From: Chamaea fasciata
Taxonomy: Eukaryota > Chordata > Aves > Passeriformes > Sylviidae
NCBI GenBank assembly: GCA_029207755.1
Contig: JARCOQ010000007.1
Location: forward strand, 42,241,656 to 42,305,655
Direction: 5' to 3'
DNA length: 64,000 nt
The position numbers and the translations under genes are program-made. Positions 9,517 through 24,200 of the stretch are shown here, piece by piece (the first letter of the stretch is position 1; each line of letters starts with the position of its first letter). Below the pieces are notes generated by a model that saw nothing but the letters and a program-made list of their open reading frames with translations, had not been told where the DNA came from and did no database searches.

Positions 9517-12500
9517 GGTGTATCTGGCTGCAGTGGAATTTACAACTATTAGAGTAATTAATTCCAAGCCGAGGTTTAACAATGACCGCTTTGGTACTCT
9601 GTAAATCCAGATAGCAACAGGACTGGGATTAATTCAGTTATTAGCCTGAAACACCAGTAGGTAATTTTATAAAGTCTCAGCTAAATGAGGGGAAATTACC
9701 CCAGGTTTGGTTACTGTTTGTCATAAATTTTGCCAGAATTACAGTTCCTTCTCCTCAGTGACTAGTTCTAATTTTAGAGAATATATTTGTACGGTTACAT
9801 CTCCAGAACTATAAAGTCTGTGGCTCTTATCCTGCCCTCTATAATTTTTAAAGGCAGCAGAACTGTGTTTAGCTATACCAGTGGACAGAAAGTAACACTG
9901 GACCTTTATGGGCTGGGTCAAGCTGGAAATGATGCTGGCTTGCCTGAAAAGGAACTCATTCTGAAAGCTTCCTGGCTAGCCTACGTGGCAGTTCACTCAG
10001 CCTACAGAGACCACTGTGTGCTGAAAGAGCATCAAGAAGATTTAATAAAGTGTCAAAGTGCTTCTAAAAACATGGTTAGAGCAGCGATTTCCTGGATACA
10101 CATGCACCACAACAAATGGCCTCATCTCAGCTGATATTAAAGCAATAACTCTTTGACACTTCATGCTACCCGCTGAAAGAAAAATAAAGGTCAATATGTA
10201 CCTCCATTACAACTTTCTGCATTTCAATATTGGGCCATTTTATTGCTGTCACAGCACAGATAGCTTGGCTTTCTCCCTTATTTTTAGTGGAATTTGATTC
10301 CGTCTGCTTAAGTTGCAGTATCTGTGTGGTGAAAGTGAGAAGAAATTGTCTTTTCCTGTTCGGGCAGTATCTCCAGCCATGGTTTTTCAGGTGCCTAATG
10401 GTTATTTTATCTTGCTTGTGTTCGACATCACCATTGTCAAGCCTGCTTACAATTTTAGATCTAAGTGGTGGAAAAATCTAATAGAACAAGTTTACTCTTT
10501 GGGAAACATAAAATATAGATACCTAAGGCTATAAGAGGTACAAATACAGTTAGTTATTACCTTGTTCTAGCTTTCTCTTTTCTGCTCAGAAATAAACAGT
10601 TTTTCTTTGCTTTCAAGGCTGTTTAAACTTTAGCCTCTTCTGATTCTGATCAGCATGATTCAAACACTTTTTGCTCACTTCGTAGATTTGATCATAGGAG
10701 TCTTTCTGCTTCCTGATACCGTACAAAAGGCAACAGCGGGTTATATTTTTCCAGTCCCATTGAAACTCTTTTGTCATCAAGATGCATGCCAAAAAGTTGT
10801 CAAAAAGTTAGGCTGATGATGGTCTAAGACAACTGTTTGTCAAGTCAATCAATGTCACATTTTTTTGTTTTATTATCCAACTTTCTGTATCCATGTGTGA
10901 TATCTTGTTTTATGCTAAGTTTGCAGACTCCTTGGGTCCAAAATCTACTTTTTATTCTGGATGTACACATTACTTGGCACAGAACGGTTCTGGCCAATTG
11001 TAGAAATACCAAGCATGATACAATATAAGTGAGACATCTAATGCAAAATTGCATGAATCATGATAAAGAATTTCTGTTCTTACTCTGTTAGGAGTATCTG
11101 TGCAACTTGTATTACTCATTTTCATATGTAAGTAACTTAAACTACTCCTTTTTGAAATGTGTATGCATCTTGTGCAGAATGTCAAGTCTGTAATCACAAA
11201 GTGTTACAGAATCCAGGGGAATGTCAGAAGGAGTTGGATTTACACATCACTTGTTAAGAAACTACAGAAGAGCATGATAAGTGTAAAGATATCTTCTGTT
11301 TGTAACACACACCAAGATACCTCCTGCAGTTAGGTAGTCTGAGAACTGACAGAAGTATTTTAGAGCACAGTTAGAATACAACAGCTGGGAAAATGAAGAG
11401 GTTTAGAAATACACAGTACATGTTCAGACCAATGATATGCCTCAGCTTTTGAAGATCCTAGACATGGTATATAGTTTTGGACAAACAACCAAGATAAAGG
11501 GAATTGAGAGAAAAATATTGCCAGAAATACCCAGTGGCACTGAAATTAGCATTTAAAATGTCTATAAATTTATACTAAATTTCTGCATGGCAGTAAGAAC
11601 TCAAATCAGTGGAGGACAGCTAGGATTTGAGTGAGAAACAGTTAAGATATATGGCTGTATGCTGTACTGCTAGGAATGTTCCTGTGGTTTAGAGAAGAAA
11701 GTAACAAGAGCTGACCTTTTTTTGCTAATTGAAAATAAGGGAGAAAAAGAAGTTTCAGTTTGTGTTTGTTTCAGTGAATTGCAAATGGTGCTTGTGCTCT
11801 GCTGCCCCAAGAAGAAGCACTGATTTGACTTTCTCACACATGGTTTCATCCTGGACTTAAGTAGTCTGTTCAGAAGTGGCATGTGCTGTTCTAATTTCTT
11901 GCTACCTCTCAGAGCCCTGACACATCAGACTCTACTGGGATAATAATATCCTCTCTGAGACTTCTGCCTTGCCACATTAGCCACAGAGGCCTTAAAGACA
12001 AGCTGCTAGCTTTTTGCACGTGGTACGGAGAGATACCATGCAGACTGCTTCTGGAGTCACTGTGCTGAGCCACACTGCATTCTTGCAAGGCTGTCATTCT
12101 TCTCCCAGGGTTACTTCATCAGTCAGAGGTCATGGAATCCCACATGTCCCTATTTGCTGATTTAAAGAACAACTTCAGTTATTAATGAAGTACTTCAGGG
12201 ATTTTTTTTTTTTTTGGGAGACCTCTGTGAAAACTGGTTAAAGTGACACTCATTCTCTTGTGTTCTGCTTCTGTGGCAGGTGCTTATGTGGTCAGAATTC
12301 TCTTTTATGTGTCGTTGCTCAAATCTTTTTATGAGACTCTCCATTTGCTTTTATGTGTCACTTTCTGTCTTCATTCACAGCTGGGTCATTCAGTTTTCAA
12401 ACAATTTGTGCAAAGTTAATTACTAAAGCTAATCTAGAGATCATTCATCGTGATAGACATCTTCCATTCAAAACACGCTCACTTCATCAAATCCAAGTGG

Positions 12501-15500
12501 AGAACCAGGTAACCTTCTGGAGGCACTAGGGCAGGTCCCTAATATGTCTGGCCTGTGGCATGGATGGCTGAGAACCCAAGATCAAAACAGTTTTCTGTGA
12601 AAAGGAGATCAGAACCCTTCTGGGAGGACAGATGGACTTATGCTCTCCATGAGGAACCAGAAACTGTGTGCTCTGTTACATATCCAGGGCATGCCTCAAC
12701 TTCTTGAGATGTGGAAAATGACACTTGCCTAACTGTTCAAACTACAGCTTGTGGATGGCAAGAATAAATTACTTGTGGATGTTTTCAGCTATGATTTTAG
12801 AGCCATAAAATGACATTTCATGATTCGTTATATGCAGACTGCTCTCTCTAGAGAGTTGAAGGGGGGATCTGTCCATTATCTATATGGAGAGTACAGCCCA
12901 TTGGCATGGCTTAGAATAAGGTTCTCAACCTTTATTTTTAACCATTAGACTTTTCAGCCTTCTAACTGTTTTCTGTTGAGGGTCCAATAATCTTGATTAA
13001 TGTCTTTCCATAACGTGCAGCTCCAGGCTAAATCCTTCCTTACAGTATATATCACAAAGGAAAATAGCACTGAAGATTTGTCAGTCTAATTAGACTTTCA
13101 CTGTCTGTAAGACAAATAAAATTGTCTCACCCTTGGTCTTGCCTAGGTACTTTCTTTTACACTCATAGATAATAATTTGGTAGGGAAAGAAATTGGCCTT
13201 TAATTTGTTTTTTGCTTCTTATAAGTCACTAGTGACATTTTCATCTCAACACTGCAAAGCTCTAATGAAAAAAAGAGCTTTTGATGAGTCTGCGCTTTAA
13301 AGACTGACTTCATTGGCTCATTGGCACAGCTGAGAGTTACACAGTCTGGCTCTTATCCCTTCATAGCCACTTCTTCCTCTATTGTTTTTCTTAAAGAGAC
13401 CAAAGCTCCAAACTTTGCCATGCATCAGAGTGGAATCCCTTTTCCTATACTACACTCCTGCATTGCTGCAGTGGCATTCACAAAATGGTGTTTACTTATT
13501 CATAGTCACATCTCTTCGGTAATGGTTAAATGGTGACGTGCTTTCAGCAGAGAAAGAAAGCAGAGTTTCAAAGCTAGGATCCAAATGTTGAAAATTTTCA
13601 TGCAGACTATTGTTCATATAGGTTACAGTCACTAATTCAATAATACCAAATAACCTCTAAATATTTTATAAATATATAATATAGAAAAGGGTTTAGTGCA
13701 CACTGAAATACAGAATCTTTGGTGTGTAATGTAGTAGCTACCTAACCAGAAGTATGTATATAATATGATAATGTTCTGTATGGGAAAGGCACAAAAATAT
13801 TTTCCAAGTGAGTATTAGATGTGCAAGTGGTATGGTGCATTTCAGTTATATTTATTGATGCTGTATTCAGAATACTCTGATTACCTGTAACGTTCATATA
13901 ATCTAAAATAGAATCTTAGATCTTCGTGGTTCTGTCCACTCTTTGCAGAAGACAGTTGTGCTGCACTTCTGAAAGTGCCATAGGGAACGAGTTTTCTAGA
14001 AGTGCCATAAGTGAGCCACAAATACAGTGCCCATTCAAAACAAGAATGTGATTCTGCTGTAATATTATTTTTGCAGCCAATGCTCCCCAGTGCTGACAAG
14101 TACTGATGATGAAAGTAAACTCAGCCTTGTATTTCTGCTAAGCACAATTACAGTAAGAACATTATGCTTGTAAAACAGTTCATGCATGTGCTGGTGTATG
14201 CTGAGTAGATGCTGTCATTTGTTGACACTAGCAGCAGTGATATTGGAACATTTAACTTAGCCATTGTTGGTTCCAAATGGAGATGTCTGTCTCAGGACTC
14301 CAGGGGAGAGGTTTGACTGAATGTGTGTGGCAAACTTGAGAGCCACAAGTTAGCATAAAGAATGATTTCTCAAAATACAGCTTACACTAATTCTTCGGAG
14401 AACCTGTTTTCATGTAGTAACATTAGCAAATAGTCACTTCAGCCACTCCTCTGTGTGTTTTGTTAGGATCCACACTGCCTTATTTCTTCAGTCTAATAGT
14501 TTACAGAAGGTCTGAGTTGGCTGATTAATTTCTAAAAGGGTTGAGATTACATTCCCTTAATTTACAGGTCTGAGCATTTAGGTCTTGCAGAAAAATCTTG
14601 GCTGGTATTTTTGACACATGTACCCAGTTCTGTTCTCCTGTCAATTTTGGAAATGAAGATTTGGCCCAGCATCAAAGGGCAAGGGTAGGCTAAAAGGGGG
14701 CCGGTCTAGCACTTTTCTAGAATTTCAGGATCTTTTTAGATTTTAGTCTGATACTTAGTTTTGTCTTGATCAAGACGTATTGAAATTTTTACTTGCCTTT
14801 AGGCTAACAAGCAGCACACCCTTTTCTTGAATAAAAGAATAGAAAGCTGAAATAACAGCTGTAGTAAGCTAACACCTGCCTTCTTCAGGCAGGCAGGCAT
14901 ACATTTCTCAGAAAGTAACATTAATAACATCAGTATGCACTTTTTTCAGGGCACAGTATCCCTTTGTTCATTTAGACATGTCATTTACCCTGTCAAAAAG
15001 GATTCTTGAAAGTCACGTGAAAGATTATTTTCAAAATCTGATTAATACAGTACTCAGGAACTAAAGCTATTCTAGTTGACCATACATTTGATCCCTAGCC
15101 AAATGAAAGAATAGGACAGGTGTGTTGTTCTAGAATGGTTGTGCAGCGACAAGATATGATGAAGAGATCCAATATTGCAAAAGCAACTAATTGGAAATAA
15201 ATGGACTAGAATCAATGGTTATGGCTCAAATATAGTTGGAGGATTGGCTCACGTTTTGTTTTAGCGTATCTGTTCCTCTTGCTATTTATATACTTCAGGG
15301 AAATGCCTAGAAGCTGCAGACATTGCCAGAATGCTTCCCGAACATATAGTTCCATTTTATTTGTTTGGTTCGGGTTTGTTGGTTTTTTTGGGTTTTTTTA
15401 CAGGACTGGCAGAGAGGTGGGAATGTACCTCTTACCTTTCCTAGATCATTAATTTCAGTGATTGCACAGAAATTGGAAACACATCCATGCTGTTGTGACA

Positions 15501-17872
15501 GACCTGCATTCTGAAACCATCTAATTAATGCCTTGGGTTTTCAGCAGAATGATGGTGTTGTTAACTAACAGAAACAGAAGGAGTTCTGCTAGTTTCTTTT
15601 TCATCTGTGGGATGAGTTGTCACTGATTTGCAAGATACGTCTGTCACGTGCAGCTCGTAAAAGCAGTGATTGAAAAGACAGGCTATACAACCACCAATTC
15701 TTTATCTCCTCCCTTAGATGGCATATGAGTAGGTGGGATGTTGTTCATTTGATTGCAAAATTACTTCTATTATATTCTGAAAGATAAGAATGTGTTTCCA
15801 CAAAATTTCCAAGGAAAAATAAAGCCAAAGGGGTGAAAAGCTGGATTTCAGTTCTCCTGGTATTGCACAGGATATAAATGCTTCCCTTTTTTCTTACAGT
15901 GGATTTTTGGAGGAAAAGTTGCTATTTGATGTTTGTATTTGTATACAAAATATGTTGCCTTTTCACCCTTAAAATGACTAATGAAGGGATCCTCTTCCCA
16001 AATAATTACTTTTAGGGTTTTCAGCTGGTGCTGTATTGCCCATATTACTGTGTCTCAGATTAGGTGTTCTAAGGAAATTGATTTGCACGTAAGGACAATT
16101 CCCAGGGAATACCAGTAGTTTTACAGGGGGCATGAATGAGAGAGTAGGAAATGTTGAAAATACTTTAATGGCTAAATATGTCAAAGTGGGTACAGAAAGG
16201 ATGAATGCTGAGGGGCAGATGGCAACTAAGATCCAAAGGATGAGATACATCTCTCTCAGAGAGATATGGGAAAGAACCAGCATGATTTAAAGATGGACGG
16301 TGACCTGGCCATAGCTGGTAGGCTGGTGGTTCTAGGAACTCTGCTTTGGAGAAGCAAAAGTATTAGGAAAAGACAAATTTGTACTATATGACCTAGTAAC
16401 CACTCTTATACTTTTCATCTTTGCTTGGTTCCACCCTCCATGTTCCCTAAGGATAAATTCTTTATTTTTGCCAAGCTGGCTGGGACTCAGTTCAGCAGAA
16501 ATGCTGGAAGTGAGATCTGAGGATCCATGGATTTTTCCACGGCAGTTTGAAGTCCGGCAGAGCTGGGATCACTCACTTGTACTAAGATCATTTAAAATGC
16601 ACCTCTTCCTCTCATTTGCAACAGTTCTTTTCCCATAACTGTTTCAAAGCAAGAAAACTCAGTTGAAAAAGAGTCAGGTCAGGTAAGGACAAAAAAATAC
16701 TATATGTTGTGTTCTTCTAACATCCAAGCAATAGCCTTGGTGTCCAAGCCATACACAGAGATTTGCAGAAATAGCTTGAATTTAACTTGGTCATAATATC
16801 TCTTTTTTTTCCTGAAAGATGACCTCCAATGAAAGTATAAGGACATGAATGATTTTAATCTGTGGTAACAATGGAGAACCAGTCCCGACTGCCTCCAACA
16901 GCATAAATATATAAAATGACAGATTATCCTGCGGCCTCCCTCCCTGCTGCCTGAACACACACATACATTCTCAGTAGCACACAGTAAAATTCAAATTGGA
17001 CTTTATCTTTTATCTCCTGTCCCAGTGATAAATGCCCCTCTTGCTGGGAGACTAATCAAACGAGGGGAAATACAGAGAAAGAAGTATGTATTTCTTAGAC
17101 TATTGTTATCAGTGTTATTATTATTCCTTTAATATATTATCCTTCTGTTAGAAGAACTTAATGCAGGAAGCAAGAGGTAAGAGCAAATTTGATGGTGAGA
17201 AGATTAATGGGGCAGGCCACAGCAAGTGGAACACCAGCATCTTGCAAGGGGATGTGAGCTGCCAAGCTGCTTTGAGCTTGCAGTACTTTAGCTTGAAAGC
17301 TAAAAAGCTGTAGTAGGCTGAATACAGGTCCCAGGCCAGGAGCTGATGTTTCCTAATCCTTACTCTTTTTATTCAGCATCTGTCAAGAAACCTGCTCTCT
17401 AAATGTTTGTCTGTTTGTTTGTTTTTTTCTTTCCTGTGTAGTAAAATAGGCGTCCTTGGTCCTTGAACCTAGTTCAGAGGCACTGTTCTGATAGTGTGGG
17501 TGATACCTTGTACATTCCATCAGGTGGTGTATTCCCTTTCCCTTCTCCCCGGTTCTTGGCCTAAGTCTTTCATAGTGGTACTAAGACCCTGAAGTTCCAC
17601 TTTGATTCTAAAGATGTGTGCAGCAGAGAACAGAAAATTTACTCTGTGCTGCGTTAAAAACCAAAAATGGATGTTTTGAATGCGTTTGTCTTAGATTTAA
17701 GTAGGAGGCCAGTCTTATGAGTGAGTAGGATTGGATTCCAATTGTCTCGTTTCCTCAGGATCCTAAGAAAAAAGACTTAAAGATATGGTAATTAAGAGGT
17801 CAGACCTTATTTTGTTTTCACTTTGAGCTGAAGAATATAGAAAGGAAAACCTGTAATAAGGGAACAGACTTG
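9517..17872. other. Intronic stretch without recognised genes or repeats
   Basis: About 8.4 kb of unique-looking AT-rich sequence. It contains a T14 run (12202-12215) and a G/T-rich block at about 15361-15402. Open frames reach at most about 115 codons (9787-10134), show no domain or homology I recognise, and are of the length expected by chance. Confidence 0.6.
12202..12215. repeat. T14 homopolymer
   Basis: Fourteen consecutive T residues, followed by gggag. No element body recognised beside it. Confidence 0.85.
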
Positions 17873-18212
17873 TTTGGGATCTTATCAGTGCATACAAAAC
17901 ATCTTAAGGGTGACTGTCAAGAGGATGGAGCCAGACTCTTCCATGGTGCCAGTGACAGGGGAAGGGGAAATAGGCACAAATTGGAACACAGGAAGTTCCA
18001 TCTGAATGGGAGGAACTTCTTTGCTGTGCAGGTGGCAGAGACTGAAATAGGCTTCCCAGAGAGATTGTGAGGTCTCTTTTTCTAGAGATACTAAAAAAAT
18101 GCATGAATGTGATCCTGTACACCTCCTCAAGGTTAAGCTGCTTTAGAAGAGGGGTTGGATGAGATGACCTTCAGAGGTCCCTTCCAACCCTAGTCATTCT
18201 GTGATCTGTGAT
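17873..18212 (+). mobile_element. CR1 LINE, 3' fragment, plus strand
   Basis: Clear CR1 3' region: 'gtgactgtcaagaggatgga' and 'gccagactcttcc', then 'caaattggaacacaggaagt' and 'tccatctgaatggga', 'ttggatgagatgacc' and the terminal 'cagaggtcccttccaaccct' with 'cattctgtgatctgtga'. It appears closer to the consensus than the 9.1-kb copy of the same subfamily. It is 5' truncated, with no coding capacity. Confidence 0.92.
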
Positions 18213-21200
18213 ATCTATACTTGAGAAACATTTTTTTTGGCAGGGTCAGTATTCCTGGAGACTCTGATTACCCTTTGCTGTGGATGCGTTAGCATAATGC
18301 CCTCAGAGTAGGCTCAAGGCTTGCAAATATGTTTAGGGCCTGAATCTTATCCATCACTGTCTCAGCTCTCAATTGATTACATTTGGACAGCAGTTAATCC
18401 TCTTGTTCTCTGCTAGAGCAATGCCATTTTTATTAAAACTTATATGAGCACTCTGGTCTCTAGTGCCCAGATTTGTAGATTTGTTTCATTGTTATAAACA
18501 TAGCCTCATTAGAGATATTCATAGAAAAGCAAGTTAAAACTGATTCTGCACTCCTCATACATGCTACTGTTCCACTCACATTTGTGCCATATATGTTTAC
18601 ATAAACTACTTGAGTTGTATACAGTTGTCTGCCATTTATTCTGTCACCCATCAGACTTGCATAATTAGTTGTTGTTCTTAAGCTTGTGAGCAATGGCTGT
18701 TCAAGTGACTACTGCTGTAACCTGCTTGTCTTGTCTTGAGATTTAGCAATTAGTGAGAATGAAATTTAGAAATGTAGATATGGTAGGCAGGCAGGTCAGA
18801 ATATACAGCCTGTTTCTCTGGAGTCCCTGAAGGCATCCAGCTTTAAAAGCTCTAGGAGAGGATCTGTGCAGCAGAGCTTACGGGCTTCCTCCAGAGCCAG
18901 GAGGGCAGCTGGTCCCACTCTGTAACAGAGCTGTGTGTGGTTGCTGGGAATCAGCAGGATTTCCAGCTGCAGACATAAATAAGAATGCCAAGGTGGAAAG
19001 GGAAGATGGGTGGGAGGAAGAAGGAGGCTTGTGTGTTGTGGATATGCCTCAGAAAGAACCACTGCAGTGGGAGCCTCTCACGTAGAGGACTACTTCCACC
19101 CCCACATCTGACTCATTCTGAGGTATTGTTGCTTGCCTAAAGATGAATAATTCTTTGGTGCTCAGATGGCTGATTATGCGTTGTCCTGTTTATGGACTCA
19201 AGCACAGCAGAGAAATTTCTGCTTGCTTGGCTGTAACATTTGTTGCCCTGGCAAGAAGCAAGGACCACTTACAATCTGCTGTGAAAATGCTTAGTGTCTC
19301 TCTGGATGCCTCTCAGCTAATATCTAATGCTTGCAAGTTATTTATTTTTGTCCTTTCTTAACTGAAGCCATGGGAATGGTGTTCACATCTGCTCCATGGA
19401 GGAGGAAAAGAAGGAGGGAAGTTGGCATGAACTGGACAGGAAGGAGAGAGCCTGGAAATGGATTGTTAAGGACCAGGATCTACTATGTTTGCTTTGGCGT
19501 TAGGAAATGCTGCATCAAAAGGAGTGAGTTGTTCACCCTGCAGTCTGTGACTTGTTCCTTTATGGGGGTTTGTTACACTGTTCAAGAAAGGTCTCTGTTT
19601 CAGATTCTGAGTCTGAATTGCTCTCTCCATAGGGCCAGGTTTCCTTTGGCGTGGCTTGGGAAGATCTTCTTCTGCAACTCGTGGCAGGCACTTGTGCTCT
19701 CCTGCTTACTATTGTAGTGGTGGACGGGAGGCACCAAAAGCAGCCATAGTTAAATGGCATCAGGGCTTCTACTGTGAGGGGAGAAATAGGGTGAAAGGAT
19801 GGCAGTGTCATCACCTTTCCCCAAGAGAGTTGCAGATTGAGCAAGGCAGAGGATGTAAATAACAGTTTAGAACACCAAGGATTGCTCTAGAAGCAGAGAG
19901 AGGGAATTGCACAGGCTGGCTGTCCCTCTGCTTCTGTCAGGTTTGGTCACTTGGAACTTACTATTTCTCTTCTATTCAAACCTGATTTAATGGCAGCTGT
20001 AGCTGAAGGTCAGGAGGATTTGGGGATTTCATTTTTTGAAACTTTTTTTCCTGTTTTTAGCTGTTGTTCCCTTGCATTTTTGTCCTTCTAAAGCTGAGAG
20101 GCAACTTCATGGCAATGAAAGGTGACAGTGGTTACACAGTGTTGTACCCCACTTCTCCCAGTAGGACATTATGGAGAAAACAAGAGGAGTGATTACTATT
20201 ATCCATGGGTAGAGCAAAGCTCCATCTGGCAAGTTACATTTGCAGTACCTGTCATGTATATTGCCTTGGCATCTGAGAGTTTTGCAGCTCTAGAGCCATC
20301 CACCTGCAATGGTCCATAAATTCAGACTAAGGATGTGGGGAGAAGTAATGACAAAATTCAAAACACCTATGTACTTTACCTAGATTTCAGAAATCCACTT
20401 GTTTATTTGATCTCTTTGATACAGAAATTCTCATCTTTTATTAGTATGTTTTATTAATATCAGATATGCACTTTGGACTAGGACTAAATAATAACTGTCA
20501 TGTTTCAAGGCATTATTCAGCAGTCTAGTGCAAATTCATTCATAGAAGGCAAAAACTTTAGAAAAAAAAATCACTCCAGACCCCTGCCATTTCTTTTGCC
20601 TTTTGATGTCCAGGCAGACCCTTTAAAAGAAGAAAAAAAAGTACTTTCTGGAAGAGAGGAAGGCTGGTTTTTATTTTGCAGAAGTAAAACTGTATTAATA
20701 ACTTGTTTGGTTTGGTTTTTTTTCTTATCATTCATTGATTAATTTTTCACTTTTACTTGCATGAAAGTGGAGTCTGGAAGATAACATTTTCTGACTTGTT
20801 TGAGTTGTGCATACAAAAACTATGATAAAAAACATAATATGGCCTCAAAGTTGTCAAGGATCTCAGTGGACAGGAGTGGGCATACTCTGTTATTAGAAAC
20901 AAATTTTCTTTATTGGAAATCTTCATGTAAGAAAATCTGGTGGCCAGTTCTAAAACTTACAGAATAATAGACGGGAGGATGTGTTTGTGAACATTGATTT
21001 GCCTTCTGAAATTGCAAAGAAATATTTTAACAGAAAATTCACATCACTGAAGAGTGTGATCATAAGCACTTGTTACTGGAAATTGTACGTTTTTCTTGAA
21101 GGACAAACAGAGAAGTGTGGACTGTCCTATAAGTCTGGTATGGTGTCTGTAGTGGGACTACATTTTATCTGATCACTGCTAGCAGTCATTGTTCATTTAA

Positions 21201-24200
21201 CCAGATCATGTTGTTCCAGGTGCCATTTCTGCTCTATTTAAATGTATCTGGCATGATTTTCCTTTGCACAGAGCAGTGAAATTTGGGCTATAGCCCACAT
21301 GGCAGCATCAGAAGGCCAATTTTAACTTGATTGACCTTGTTTGGCATCAGACTGTATGCAGAAGTTGAGCCATTCCTGATTCTGGATACAGAATTTCCAT
21401 TCCTACTTGTGTGTAATTTGGGAAAACTCATAATTCAGTTGATGCCTTTGACACAGTACCAGTTAGAGGGAGTTGACTTAAGCAATCACTTCAACCAAAT
21501 CTTATTGGGTAGGGCTGTGATTCTTGTTTTTGTGGTAAGGGGAACGGGTGGATTTCAAACCTGCTTGCTGCCCAAAGGGTTCAGTCTCTGGGATAGACCT
21601 TGTTGCACCTGCTGGACCATTGTGTATGCATCCTCACAGTAATGAAAACAGCTGTTAATAAGATTTTTTTATGAAGCACCTTACAAATTGTATCTAAGGA
21701 TTGTTTGTTTTAATCACAGACACACAGTTAATTGTAGGTTAGCAGCTAATTATTGTTTAATAATGCATAACTAAGCCAGCAGTAGTCTGGAATGGCAATG
21801 AAGAATGCTTTCAACATGACCATGAAGCAAGAAGCAAAAACAAACCAAAGTAGGGTATAAAGAACCAAGCTGCTATTACATCAGGACACCCCTAAAACTG
21901 ATATTTAAGACAAGATTTTTGCGTAGTCAGATGATCTCAGTATGACCATTACCTCAATAATGGTCCCTTCTGACATGCAAAATTACATCCACTGTTTAAT
22001 GAGAATCTTCCCCATCTGCATTTCATGGCTGTACTTTGTATATCATGTTAACATGCGCAAGCTAACATGTGCAAGTAACATGTGCAAGCTCATCCCACAG
22101 AGACAGTGGGGGGTTTTGATTTTTTCTTATTATTTTTCAATAAGTTAAAGGAACAACAAGATATGTCTGGACAACAGAGAGGCACTGTTTAAACTAAGTC
22201 TAAATTAACTCAGTTTAGGCAGTGTTAAATGTTCACTATATTAACTTGTCACATTGCTAATTGAAAAGCAGGGAATATTATCTATTGTCTCAGATTAATT
22301 GGGTCACACATGACCTGACCTGGTCAGTAAGATGTTATACTGCAACTGTCTTCAGAGGTAGCTGGGGTTCATGGGTAGCAAATGAACAGGAAATATAAGT
22401 GTCCAACTTCAGTGGCAGAATCAAAGAGACGGAAAAGATTCAATGTTTGAGACTTAAAGACTCTTTACAGAATTTTGCCATTTAGTAGGTCATCAGTCAC
22501 ATGTCTCTGATCATTCCTTTAAGCTGCCTCCTGGCAGAGCTGGCAGATCAGGACGAATGCTTGTGCTTGAGCTGCTGCAGGTCACAGCCTGCGCTGCAGT
22601 GCCAGCCCTTTAGATCAGCAGGTTAGACTGCATGCTGGTTCCTGAAATGGAGCTGTGGAGGAATGGACACATGGGTCTTCTTCATTGCCCTTGCTGCAGG
22701 GACAGTAACCTCTGGTGGGGATGTTCATGTCTTCAACCACTACCACAACAGTAAAACAGGATGTCAGTCAGAAGCTTTTGTTCTAAACGAGGCTATTTCT
22801 TAATATGGCAAAGCTTTTCAATGCCCTTGCAAAGAGCTACTGAAGTTTCCCTGCGTGACGTTACGTTCTGTAGTGCCTAATGAAGACACAGATGCAAACC
22901 TTTTAAAGGAATACAGCACTTTCTTCAGACAAATATCCTTTTTTCCCTAGGTGTATTCACCTAATAACTTATTTCATGAACTGCTCGTCCTTTTGTGACA
23001 GTTCTACCACTTTGAAGTCCTCCTTGAACCAGTGAAAGATGTTAATTACTTGTCAAGGGTTTTCATTAAACTTACTTTTGACTTTGACCTCTTATACTGC
23101 TATCTCACACCCTATGTTGGCATCCCATGAAAATGTTTTAATCATTACTCCTGTACCAAGCTAACATCTTATGGTTTCTAAGGAATTTACTTCTCCTTAA
23201 AATAGAAGAGTCAAATGAAACTAATTGCTTTTCCAAGGAATGCAGGTTTTGTATTAAAATACACCTGGAGTGGTAGGCACACCTGCATGGCCCTCTCACT
23301 AAGGCTGAGATGCTTGCTGTGTTGTCTAAGGCTTCTGTAAAAATCGTGAGCTCACAAGTATTTTCCAGGCTTTACTGTGTCATCTGTTTCTGCAGACCTG
23401 GAAAAAAATCAAACCATTCATGTCAAACTCTGGATTTTTTTCTTCTAAAATAGAAAAGGCTTTCTGAGATGCGGAGCATTTCTGAATGACCTCTGCTGTG
23501 CTTTCTGAAGCTGTTCTGCTGTGGAGTGTTTATGTGCACTCAGTGGCAGCTGTCTCCCCCACAAAGAATTCACAGTAAATTTGTTAGACTGCCAGGGCTC
23601 AGACTTTCCCTTTTCTGTCTCAGCTTGCATGTTCTGGTTTTGGTATTTGCTTTTTCTCTCCACTGTCTTTGCATTACATCACACCACACTGTCTTTCTCC
23701 TTTCTCATGAAGTTAGCTTTTCATAGTTCCTACTTCTTCAGTACTTCCACCTTTTGTTTATTTTCATGCCAGCTGAATTCAAACCTAAAAAACTGATATA
23801 AACTCCCTCAGATGGAGTTGCTTTTATGAGTCTCACAAATGCTAGAGGCTCTGTAACATCTCTGCCCCCTTTGAACAGGGTGCACCTTTCCATTTCCAGC
23901 AAATTTGCAAAGTACAAAGAGGGTGAAGCTCTTTCCTGGGACAATGGGAGGCACCTGCCTTGCAGGGCTTAGTCTTAATTTGATCAATGGGCTTAACAGA
24001 CAGTAGCTGAGCCCATGAAACAGCCAGGAGGTTTCTGAAGACATTGTTACCTTCCCAGTGCACCTGCTCATGAATTTTGTATGTGTGTGCTATATTTATT
24101 TTGGATTCTGTCCCTAGATGTTGATTCCCAGAGCGTGAGGAGTAACTGCCTTAAACTGCTATCATGGCTAAGACTCCTGCAAGCACTGTTTATGAAAATA